A stretch of 64,000 nt of DNA from Celeribacter baekdonensis B30 (lineage in GTDB: Bacteria; Pseudomonadota; Alphaproteobacteria; Rhodobacterales; Rhodobacteraceae): positions 1 to 64,000 of the forward strand of contig NZ_AMRK01000015.1 in assembly GCF_000299875.1 (NCBI RefSeq), in the 5' to 3' direction. Every line of letters begins with the position of its first letter. Position 1 is the first letter of the stretch. The position numbers and the translations under genes are program-made. Shown here piece after piece: positions 27,687 through 34,419 of the stretch. The notes under the pieces are model-generated. The model saw only the letters and a list, made by a program, of their open reading frames with translations, had not been told where the DNA came from and searched no databases.

Positions 27687-28274
27687 TCAGACACCGCGGT
27701 GTTGGTCGTCGAAAGCTGCGATGGCGAACGCCAAGGCTGCGTCCGCGCCGCCATGGCGAAGAAGGTGGCGGTCGGGCATGAACCTGTCGACCACTCGGGC
27801 CACCTCCTCGGCGGCCCTCACGCGGAAAAGCACATCCCTGTCTCGCCCCTCACCGAGTTCGACGGATGGATCAAGGACCGTCACGAAGGCGAGATCGTAT
27901 TCGGGCGCCCAAGCCTCGCAGATCCTCTCCAGTGCCTGTAAGCGGGCGGGTGCTATCGACCTGGAGGTGTGCAGGAGCGCCGCCTGAAGGTATCCGAGAG
28001 CGTCCGTAACAGGACGATCCACTAGGATGACGTCTGCCGAGATGGTGGCCTCGGTTTCCAGCTCGATGGCCCTCGCAATCAGCCAGGCCGTGCTTTCAAA
28101 GGTATGGTCCGCAAGGATCGGGAAGCCTTTCTCCTTGGCATTGGCCGCGCTGTCGTGGACGTAGACCACGGCAAGCCCGCGCTGCTCAAACAACTCCTTC
28201 AGCCGTTTGAGGAAGGTCGTCTTGCCGGTGGAATGCGTTCCTGCGACCGCAATCCGGAATGGTGAGCGTCTCAT
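27687..28274 (-). CDS. AAA_28 / NadR-like P-loop kinase
   Basis: The 195-residue P-loop protein has Walker A GTHSTGKTT at 12-20 and the NadR/AAA_28 signature DRPVTDALGYL beginning at Asp86, with a lid-like stretch near 140-155. Relatives phosphorylate nucleosides, nicotinamide riboside or related small molecules. The P-loop histidine is normal for this group. The gene overlaps the exonuclease by ATGA, so translation is coupled. It most likely acts on a small nucleoside-like substrate; a stand-alone ATPase switch is the alternative. Confidence 0.82.
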   Translation of the reverse strand: MRRSPFRIAVAGTHSTGKTTFLKRLKELFEQRGLAVVYVHDSAANAKEKGFPILADHTFESTAWLIARAIELETEATISADVILVDRPVTDALGYLQAALLHTSRSIAPARLQALERICEAWAPEYDLAFVTVLDPSVELGEGRDRDVLFRVRAAEEVARVVDRFMPDRHLLRHGGADAALAFAIAAFDDQHRGV

Positions 28275-28852
28275 AGAAACGAGCCCTGGGCGCTGTCGAG
28301 AATGTCCGCACCGGCAAGAATCGCGCGCTGGTCTTCCTCTGTCCGGTCACGCAGCATATGGTCCAGAAGGATAGCTGACAACACCGCATCAAAGGGAGCT
28401 GAGTGGCTGTTCCCGCCGGTGATTTTCTCAGCCCGTGGGCTCAGGCCCAGCTTGGATCCGAGGTACTCCAGCCCATGCTTCTCCTCTGCGGGGAGTATGC
28501 GCCGCGCGATCTTTAACGTGTCATAGGCCGCTGTGGGTTCCCACCCTTCAAGTGCCTGGCTGAGGATGTCTACCTCGACTTTGACATTATGACCGACGAT
28601 GGCCTTGTCCTCGAGCCACATTAGGACGTCATCGGCCACATCCTCGAAATCGGGCGCATCGACCACGTCCTCATCCCAGATCCCATGGATGTGGGACGCC
28701 ATCGGGGAGATTCCCTTCTTAGGCTTAAAGCGCCAATGCTTGCGGCGCCCGGTCAGGGTCAGCCCCTTCATCTCGGCGATCGCCAACTCGACGATCTCAG
28801 GGGGGGATTTCCCGCTGCCCTCGACATCGACAGCCCACATTATCTCGTTCAA
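28271..28852 (-). CDS. DEDDh 3'-5' exonuclease (DnaQ/RNase T-like)
   Basis: The 193-residue exonuclease fold has Asp9 and Glu11 in AVDVEGSG, HNVKVEVDIL near 88-97 (supplying the second Asp), and His150 with Asp155 in NSHSAPFDA. All four acidic residues plus His are in place, so two-metal exonuclease activity is expected on DNA or RNA, or on short oligonucleotides. It lacks any polymerase-binding or helicase extension. The start overlaps the radical SAM stop (AATGA) and is served by GAGGAGG. Position between the radical SAM and kinase genes implies a joint role. Confidence 0.85.
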   Translation of the reverse strand: MNEIMWAVDVEGSGKSPPEIVELAIAEMKGLTLTGRRKHWRFKPKKGISPMASHIHGIWDEDVVDAPDFEDVADDVLMWLEDKAIVGHNVKVEVDILSQALEGWEPTAAYDTLKIARRILPAEEKHGLEYLGSKLGLSPRAEKITGGNSHSAPFDAVLSAILLDHMLRDRTEEDQRAILAGADILDSAQGSFL

Positions 28853-29985
28853 TTCCAGCCCTCCTCGGCGCGGCCGTGTCGCTCAGGCAGATGCGGCTGC
28901 GTACGATCATGCACCTGGAACCCCAAGGAATGCTGGATGAAATAGCGCTGCTGCTCGGTGCTGTCCTCAACAATCACCTTTCCTTCAGCTATTTCAATCC
29001 GTCCAAGGTCCAGACCGACCATCTGGACGAGCGAAGACAGCCGGTCGGGTGAGGGCCTCCGGTGTCCCGCCGCGCAGATCCTGATCTGGTCCGGCGGGCA
29101 GATGTCGCATATTTCCCGGATGCCATAATGACCGTTGTAATCGGCTTCGCCGTGCGCGTAGGCGATACCACAAGAGGTCTTGCGGAAAATCGGAGCGCCA
29201 AAGTATCGGCGCAGGATGTGTTGCTCGACCTCGCGCGGGAGGATCTTGCGCCTAGGCACGTCATGATAGAGGTCTTCGACGCCTGCAGAACGAAAGTGTG
29301 CACGGATTTGCTCCCGATGGAACAGGCCAGTGAAGACAGTGGCGTCTGCGAAGCGCGACAGCGCACTGGCCCTGGCGATACATTCATCGGTGTCGTTCAC
29401 ACCGGCTATTATAGGGCGCCAGTAGAGGATCCTCTTTGTACGGTCGGCATGCTTGCAAAGTACCTCAAGCGACCTTTCCGCGATTACGCTATCGACCGGT
29501 TCGAGACGAGGGTCCGCGATGCCAGACCAGGTCACCAGAACCGTGACCTTGAGATGACGCAGGCGCTCAAGGCGCTCGGCATCCTCAGGCGTGACCTTCC
29601 AGCGGGTGATTACTAGCACGTGATTTCCGAACCCGTGCCCATCGAGCAGTTCGAGAGTGTGCAGCATGTGCTGCTTCACGAGAGGCAGAAAGGGGTCGGT
29701 CGCGCGATTGAATATCTGGACGGGGGTGACATGGGGGACAAATGCCCAATGCGCGATCAACGCGCTCACAGCCTGTTCATCATCCATCACGAGGTGGGGC
29801 CGCTTCATCTCGAAGTTGTCGAACATATGCCGTACGCAGTAGCCGCAATCGAGCGGGCACCCGACAACGTGGTTCAGACTGAGGCCGGATTTCCGGTATT
29901 CTACGACATTGCGAAGGGAGGCCGGTAGGTTCTTGGATGCTTTTCTAAGATGCCTTTCCCGCTCCAGATCACCAACCGCTTCCAT
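28849..29985 (-). CDS. radical SAM enzyme (SPL-like Cys motif)
   Basis: The 378-residue protein has the iron-sulfur motif C-x3-C-x2-C at Cys43, 47 and 50 (CPLDCGYC). A barrel region includes VQIFNRATDPFLP and VLVITRW, recalling spore-photoproduct-lyase-type enzymes. Four more cysteines (272, 293, 296, 304) in a C-terminal domain could hold a second cluster. It generates a 5'-deoxyadenosyl radical; the substrate is unknown. GAGGAGG precedes the ATG. It is first in a four-gene coupled operon and lies 68 bases after the DUF3800 gene. The motif differs from viperin's CNY-type loop, so antiviral nucleotide synthesis is not implied directly. Confidence 0.87.
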   Translation of the reverse strand: MEAVGDLERERHLRKASKNLPASLRNVVEYRKSGLSLNHVVGCPLDCGYCVRHMFDNFEMKRPHLVMDDEQAVSALIAHWAFVPHVTPVQIFNRATDPFLPLVKQHMLHTLELLDGHGFGNHVLVITRWKVTPEDAERLERLRHLKVTVLVTWSGIADPRLEPVDSVIAERSLEVLCKHADRTKRILYWRPIIAGVNDTDECIARASALSRFADATVFTGLFHREQIRAHFRSAGVEDLYHDVPRRKILPREVEQHILRRYFGAPIFRKTSCGIAYAHGEADYNGHYGIREICDICPPDQIRICAAGHRRPSPDRLSSLVQMVGLDLGRIEIAEGKVIVEDSTEQQRYFIQHSLGFQVHDRTQPHLPERHGRAEEGWN

Positions 29986-30053
29986 TGCAACTTCCTCCTC
30001 GATCCCGTGTCCTTTTCGCCAGAAGGGCGGATATTTCTATTCCGTATTGGCGG

Positions 30054-31202
30054 TTATATATAATTTGCGCGTGGCGCTATGCCGAGAAAGCGGAGCAGAC
30101 TTTCTGGGGCTACGATGTTCATCCCTGTACCCCGCTCGCGCTCACCGGTATCTACAATTCGGTTGAATATGGCCATTCTGTTAGCATCCATCTCTATTCC
30201 ACCCCAGACAGCCTGCTGGATGTATCTAGAAACAAAGCCCGCGAGGACATCGGCAACCTGAATGCCGATGGTGTCGTGAGAGCAAACGAACTCCAGCTCC
30301 GCAGATGCTGAGAACTCGAAATCCGCCGTCTTGAGCGGCAGCTGCATGTTTAGGGCGTTGAAACTCTCCATCAACCCCTTATTCTGGCGTAGGACGTCTC
30401 CGAACTGAAGCTGCTCGTCATGGAAGAGCGTCACGCCCGAGACCTGCTTTTCTAGGAAGCGGTTGATCCGGGCATAAACGTGGGTGAAGGATGTCAGATT
30501 TGGCAAGACCCATAGCAGCTTGCCCTTTGGTGAGGTATCCGGGATCGGCAGTGCACTCGCCACCGCCTTTGCCTTCGGAAGCTTCCGAAAATCCTTGAGG
30601 CTGTCACGGGTAAAGCGGACGAAAGCATCGGCAACCCCTTCAGTTGGAAGCTGGCTTGTCTGAGCCCACCGGATGATCTGCTTGTAGAAGTCGCGGACCT
30701 CGACGTAATCACGGCTCTGGCAGCAAGCGATGAAGCCCTGGGCTAACTCAGGCGGCCCGTAAATCGCCATATGATCCGCCATCACCCCCTTCATCCATAG
30801 CGAGCGCGGCTGAACGTCGCATGCCCCGAGATAGGGAACGACGATCCGATCTATGATATTCGCGATAACGAAATAGTGTTTGTCAACGGCCTCGATAAAG
30901 ATCGGGCAACCGCGCTCCTCGAGCAGATCGAGAAGGTCGGAGACGAATTGTGGCCGTTCATAGGCCTGTCGAGATTTCACTTCTGGAGATTGGATACGAT
31001 GCGCTGTCCTGAGGACATTGAACCTCTCCATGAACGCATCGTCGAGGTCGCAGCCCACAGCGGCAAGCGTGAACATTCGCTGCTCAAAGCCGTAGGTTTC
31101 GACCCCTGCCTTGGTCAGATCGCCAGTATTTCCGCTTTCATCGATATAGTATGCCAAGGGCGCAGAATGGGCACGGTCGATGAGGGCTCCTGTCTGTCCC
31201 AT
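30054..31202 (-). CDS. DUF3800 family protein
   Basis: The 382-residue protein shows the DUF3800 hallmarks. Asp21-Glu22 in YYIDESGN lies near the start, a mid-protein region holds conserved-looking charged residues, and IQVADVLAGFVSR sits near 325-337. The acidic residues resemble an RNase H-like nuclease, and the family is often found in defence islands and prophages, but activity is not established. It is transcribed in the same direction as the radical SAM operon, 68 bases before it, and probably shares its promoter. An AACGATCGTT palindrome sits at 31253-31262 upstream of its start. Confidence 0.85.
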   Translation of the reverse strand: MGQTGALIDRAHSAPLAYYIDESGNTGDLTKAGVETYGFEQRMFTLAAVGCDLDDAFMERFNVLRTAHRIQSPEVKSRQAYERPQFVSDLLDLLEERGCPIFIEAVDKHYFVIANIIDRIVVPYLGACDVQPRSLWMKGVMADHMAIYGPPELAQGFIACCQSRDYVEVRDFYKQIIRWAQTSQLPTEGVADAFVRFTRDSLKDFRKLPKAKAVASALPIPDTSPKGKLLWVLPNLTSFTHVYARINRFLEKQVSGVTLFHDEQLQFGDVLRQNKGLMESFNALNMQLPLKTADFEFSASAELEFVCSHDTIGIQVADVLAGFVSRYIQQAVWGGIEMDANRMAIFNRIVDTGERERGTGMNIVAPESLLRFLGIAPRANYI

Positions 31203-31800
31203 GGTTTGACGGCCCTCTTATGCCTGTTCGAAAAGTCACTTGCTCCAACCTGAACGATCGTTGATCATTTGACCAGCTAGTAGCCATTGCACTTTCAACT
31301 GCCCAGTTCGACCCGGTTGAACTCCCGAGGTCCGTGGTGAGCTCCACCACCCTGGTCTTATGATTTCTGTAGCTACCGTGGCATTATGGCATCCATAACG
31401 CGCGTTTCACTGCGCCACTCATCGAAAGAACGTTAGGACAAATGTGGCAACGCAGCATCCCGATCATCAGGATGCCGGTATGGGACGGTGCGCGGATCTG
31501 CGTGTGACCCGCGTCGTGGCCCGTGGCCCTGCGGTGGGAAAGGCGGACCGTTCGAGCGGCAAGTCGCACCTGTGATCGCGGGCGGCAGGTCGGGCGGGGC
31601 GTCTGGAGAACGACGCGTATGGCCTGTCGCGGGCGAGCAAACCCGCCGGTGGAAAGACCGGTCAGGCTGATGAGCATCCGCGGTCGCCATCGTCTCCGTT
31701 CCTTGTCCGTCCCATCTCCGCTCCATACGGCCCTTTCAATGGCCTGATCTGGCCGAAGCTCGGCTACGCCTCGACCGGCTTGGCGCAACAGCGCCGCTAT
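31203..31800. other. 600-base gap at right edge of cargo block
   Basis: No supported gene. Near the DUF3800 start is the palindrome AACGATCGTT (31253-31262), a possible operator. The 31203-31440 part is less GC-rich than the backbone, and the part after about 31460 returns to backbone composition. The cargo insertion boundary therefore probably falls near 31400-31460. Reading frames here on both strands look like chance openings in GC-rich sequence. Confidence 0.4.
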
Positions 31801-31965
31801 AACTTTCTTCCCCTGGGCTGCGCCCATTCCGCGCGAGACAAGAAAGTTCTGCTTTTGCTGTCCAGCCCCCGGCAAAGCGGGGGTGCGCCGCCTGTCGTCT
31901 CCGGCCTGTCGATCGCCATCGGGCCGCAATGGTGCGGACCCGGAAACGGAAAACGGAGACTTAAC
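31801..31965 (+). promoter_or_regulatory. structured leader of first DUF736 gene
   Basis: AACTTTCTT (31801-31809) is a perfect inverted repeat of AAGAAAGTT (31840-31848), enclosing a small GGGC/GCCC hairpin. A second hairpin, CCCCC (31866-31870) / GGGGG (31879-31883), follows. ACGGAG lies about ten bases before the ATG at 31966. The arrangement suggests a folded 5' leader; no known riboswitch class is recognised. Confidence 0.5.
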
Positions 31966-32289
31966 ATGGCGACCATCGGCACCTTCAAGAAGACCGGCAA
32001 CGAATTCACCGGCGAAATCGTCACCCTCAGCGTCCAGGTCCAGGGCGTGCGCATCGTTCCCGACACCCGCGCCACTGGCGAGAACGCCCCCAGCCACCGG
32101 GTCCTGGTCGGCCGCGCAGAGATCGGCGCCGCCTGGTCCAAACGCTCGGGCGAGGGCCGCGACTATCTGGGCCTCAAGCTCGACGATCCGAGCTTCACCG
32201 CCCCGATCTACGCCAACCTCTTCGACGACGAGGACGGCGAGAGCTACGCTCTGATCTGGTCCCGCCCCAACGGTCGCCGCGGCGAATAA
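31966..32289 (+). CDS. DUF736 family protein
   Basis: The 107-residue DUF736 protein opens MATIGTFKKTGNEFTGEI and contains VGRAEIGAAWSK, then YLGLKLDDPSF with FTAPIYANL. DUF736 proteins are near-universal in trb-type ICEs of alphaproteobacteria, with no assigned activity. The start at 31966 follows ACGGAG and begins the conserved motif, so an upstream in-frame extension is rejected. A structured RNA leader precedes it and a strong hairpin follows. A second, divergent DUF736 gene lies at 37620. Confidence 0.9.
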   Translation: MATIGTFKKTGNEFTGEIVTLSVQVQGVRIVPDTRATGENAPSHRVLVGRAEIGAAWSKRSGEGRDYLGLKLDDPSFTAPIYANLFDDEDGESYALIWSRPNGRRGE

Positions 32290-32300
32290 CGCCGTCGCGA

Positions 32301-32324
32301 GGCCCCGGTCGAAAGGCCGGGGCC
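32301..32324 (+). terminator. 8-bp hairpin after DUF736
   Basis: GGCCCCGG (32301-32308) pairs perfectly with CCGGGGCC (32317-32324) around an eight-base loop, twelve bases after the DUF736 stop. It lacks a T run, so it may stabilise the 3' end or act with Rho. Confidence 0.5.
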
Positions 32325-32396
32325 GACCGCTAAACCGGGCAACCGAATCAGTTCCCGAAATTTCCGGCGAGAAAGCGAAAACGCGATGTAAACACG

Positions 32397-32441
32397 TCAG
32401 AATTTTGATGGTGAAATTCTGATAAGCGACTATTATAGTCG
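32397..32441 (+). promoter_or_regulatory. two tandem palindromes in XRE gene promoter
   Basis: TCAGAATTT (32397-32405) and AAATTCTGA (32414-32422) form a perfect 9-bp inverted repeat. Directly after it CGACTAT (32427-32433) and ATAGTCG (32435-32441) form a second. TATAGT at 32434-32439 with GTGAAA 17 bases upstream could be the -10 and -35. Binding of the XRE product here would shut its own promoter. Confidence 0.6.
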
Positions 32442-32483
32442 TAGTTCTGGCGTTTGCGCCGGGCCGGATGGGAGGTGATCTGC

Positions 32484-32732
32484 ATGATCACCGCCCGACA
32501 ATCAAGGGCCGCGCGGGCGCTTCTTGGTTGGACACAGGAGCAGCTGGCGGATGAGGCCCGGGTATCTTTGACCGCGCTCAAGCGCCTTGAGTCCGAAAGC
32601 GGGCTCGAGGTCTACGAGACCACGCGCGATCAGGTTCGACGGGCTTTTGAAGCGAATGGCATTCTGCTCCTGAACTCCGACCAGGGGATTGGAGTGATGC
32701 ATGTGCAGGCGAAGGCTGCCTCGAAGGCCTGA
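32484..32732 (+). CDS. XRE-family helix-turn-helix regulator
   Basis: The 82-residue repressor-like protein starts MITARQSRAARALLGWTQEQLADEA. The helix-turn-helix lies at about 15-36, and the segment DQVRRAFEANGILLLNSD is typical of short alphaproteobacterial XRE regulators. GGGAGG lies eight to nine bases upstream of the chosen ATG, while the longer frame extends into the operator. Two palindromes directly upstream suggest autoregulation. It stands ahead of the DUF2285/AlpA/RepA group and probably controls excision or transfer. Confidence 0.88.
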   Translation: MITARQSRAARALLGWTQEQLADEARVSLTALKRLESESGLEVYETTRDQVRRAFEANGILLLNSDQGIGVMHVQAKAASKA

Positions 32733-32825
32733 CCTTTCCGGCAGGTTTTGCAGAGAGCCGAATTGCGCTATTACCGCGCTCACAAAACTGTCAACTGGCT
32801 GTGCTAGGGATTTGCAGCAAACGCC

Positions 32826-33101
32826 GTGGGGATGCGCGTGACGATCAGCAGCTTGCAGGATGTACCGCCGCAAGGAGCCGTGGTGACGGAGTATGACCGT
32901 CGTCACATGACGCAGTATATGCGTTTGCTCGATGCCGCAGGCGAGGGCGCGAGCTGGCAGGAGGCGGCGCAGATCATCCTGGGTCTCGATGCGCAGAAAG
33001 AGCCGGAGCGGGTGCGCCTCGTTCATGACGCCCATCTTGAACGTGCGCGTTGGTTGAGCTCGGAAGGGTATCGGCAATTGGCCGCGGGGCGAACCGGCTG
33101 A
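32826..33101 (+). CDS. DUF2285 family small protein
   Basis: A 91-residue protein with the DUF2285 core EYDRRHMTQYMRLLDAAGEGASWQEAA, split over about 22-48, and ARWLSSEGYRQL near the end. DUF2285 proteins are short DNA-binding-like factors; FseA/RdfS-type activators of ICE excision carry the same domain. A GTG at 32883 with AAGGAG five bases upstream is a competing start and would leave 72 residues. It precedes a second, frameshifted DUF2285 gene, an arrangement that in rhizobial ICEs forms a regulatory pair. Confidence 0.75.
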   Translation: MGMRVTISSLQDVPPQGAVVTEYDRRHMTQYMRLLDAAGEGASWQEAAQIILGLDAQKEPERVRLVHDAHLERARWLSSEGYRQLAAGRTG

Positions 33102-33207
33102 GAAGGTGATGCGTCTCACGCATCACCTGATGCCTTGCGGTGGGCTTCCCAAGTGATTGATCTCTTGGAATCCTTTCTTGTGATCAACCCAGGGGAGAAG
33201 CGATGCC

Positions 33208-33982
33208 ATGCATCCTGATCGCTCGAATTGGCGTGACCAGGCGGCCTATGATTATCTCGATGATCTGGCCGCGCCGGACCTCGGCTGGGAATGCCTGCGC
33301 CGCAATCCCGAATATCAGCATGACTACGCGAAGCTCGCAGGAGAACCCCCGGAGAGGGTTGATCTGATGGATCAGGTCGGCCGTCGATGGGGGTTGTGCT
33401 TTCCCGATCCGGCCCGGGCTGCCCGCCTCCGTTGCGGAGGTGTTCTGGTGTCCGGCGGTCGACACGAGTGCCGTGGTGCTCGTTGCCGCCCCCGAGGCAC
33501 TTGGCGGGCAGGCTGATCGTCTTGGCGAGGACATTGTCGCCTCGACGGGCAGACCGTCCCCCATGGGAGAGCACCTGCGCTACAGGCTGCTGGACGGGAC
33601 GTACCTGCATCTTGTCGCACCTTCGGGGCCCCGCCACAGGCTTGTGGCCACCATTCCTCTTGGCCCTGAGGGTCTCGACCGCATCGAAGCAATCCAGCGG
33701 CTCCTGGCGAACCAGCACCGCCGTCGATCCATCCCCCGCGACACCCGTCTGACCGCGCAGCAGAAAGCGCGCCTCCGGCGTGTCCTTCAAGCCTCGGATG
33801 CCGCCTTCCATGGCGCGACCCAGAAGCAGATCGCCGAGGTCCTGTTCCAGACCGGTCGCCTGGACCGCGATGAATGGCAGGTCTCCTCGGCCCGCTTTGC
33901 CGTCTCCAGCCTCCTTCGCGAGGGGCGTGACCTGATCGCCGGCGGCTATCGCAAGCTCCTTCGCCACCAGCGCCGCCTCTAG
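33208..33982 (+). pseudogene. DUF6499-DUF2285 gene with +1 frameshift
   Basis: Frame one (33208-33516) encodes a DUF6499-like start (WRDQAAYDYLDDLAAPDLGWECLRRNPEYQHDY, split near 7-39) and WGLCFPDPARAA. Frame two, open through 33440-33982, continues with VFWCPAVDTSAVVLVAAPEA and a full DUF2285 domain ending RKLLRHQRRL. Joining them needs a one-base skip between about 33405 and 33440. In rhizobial ICEs a programmed +1 shift joins two such regulators (the FseA case), so this may be a controlled frameshift and not decay. A sequencing error is the third option. GGGGAG precedes the ATG. Confidence 0.75.
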
Positions 33983-34119
33983 GTCGGCGATCGCGCGCCG
34001 CGGTGTGCGGATTTACCCCTGCTACCTTCCCACTGCATCTGACCGGACGCGCTTCGCCATCGTGACCGTCATCAGCCGCTGTTTCGCGGCACTGGTCACA
34101 CACTGTAGGGAGACGCCCG

Positions 34120-34401
34120 ATGTCCGCCATCTCAACCGAACTTCCCCCGCGCTATCTGCGCACCAAAGAAGCCGCCCAGTTCCTGAGCCTGTCGGCTCGG
34201 ACGCTGGAGAAGCACCGGACCTATGGCACCGGTCCCGCCTACCACAAGCTGGGCGGCCGCGTGGTCTATGCGATCGAGGACCTGCAGGCCTGGGTCGGAC
34301 GCGGCGCTGTCACCTCGACTTCCGACCCGCGCGGGCAGGTGCTGCCAGCGAAACGCCACACGCTCCCCAACCTCCCGCAGCCCGGCCGCTTCGTGCGCTG
34401 A
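34120..34401 (+). CDS. AlpA/excisionase-like helix-turn-helix protein
   Basis: A 93-residue protein with an HTH_17/MerR-type winged helix: YLRTKEAAQFLSLSARTLEKHRTYGTGPAYHKLGGRVVYAIEDLQAWV, split over about 12-59. GGGAG lies near the ATG. Such proteins act as excision (recombination directionality) factors or regulators; in ICEs they often sit beside repA and regulate the excision step. The C-terminal tail is proline rich and probably disordered. It lies 18 bases upstream of repA, so the two are likely co-transcribed. Confidence 0.85.
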   Translation: MSAISTELPPRYLRTKEAAQFLSLSARTLEKHRTYGTGPAYHKLGGRVVYAIEDLQAWVGRGAVTSTSDPRGQVLPAKRHTLPNLPQPGRFVR

Positions 34402-34419
34402 CGTGGGGGTGACACCTTC

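Noticed and set aside
28849-29985. viperin-type antiviral nucleotide synthase
   Set aside because: The Cys motif CPLDCGYC and the extra C-terminal cysteines do not match the viperin pattern as I know it. The protein is better left as a radical SAM enzyme of unknown substrate.
31384-32097. 237-codon minus-strand frame across the DUF736 leader and gene
   Set aside because: The plus-strand DUF736 protein is recognisable and has a ribosome site. The minus frame is low-complexity and shows no domain.
33116-33967. 283-codon minus-strand frame over the frameshifted gene
   Set aside because: Plus-strand halves match DUF6499 and DUF2285; the minus frame shows no domain and is explained as shadow.
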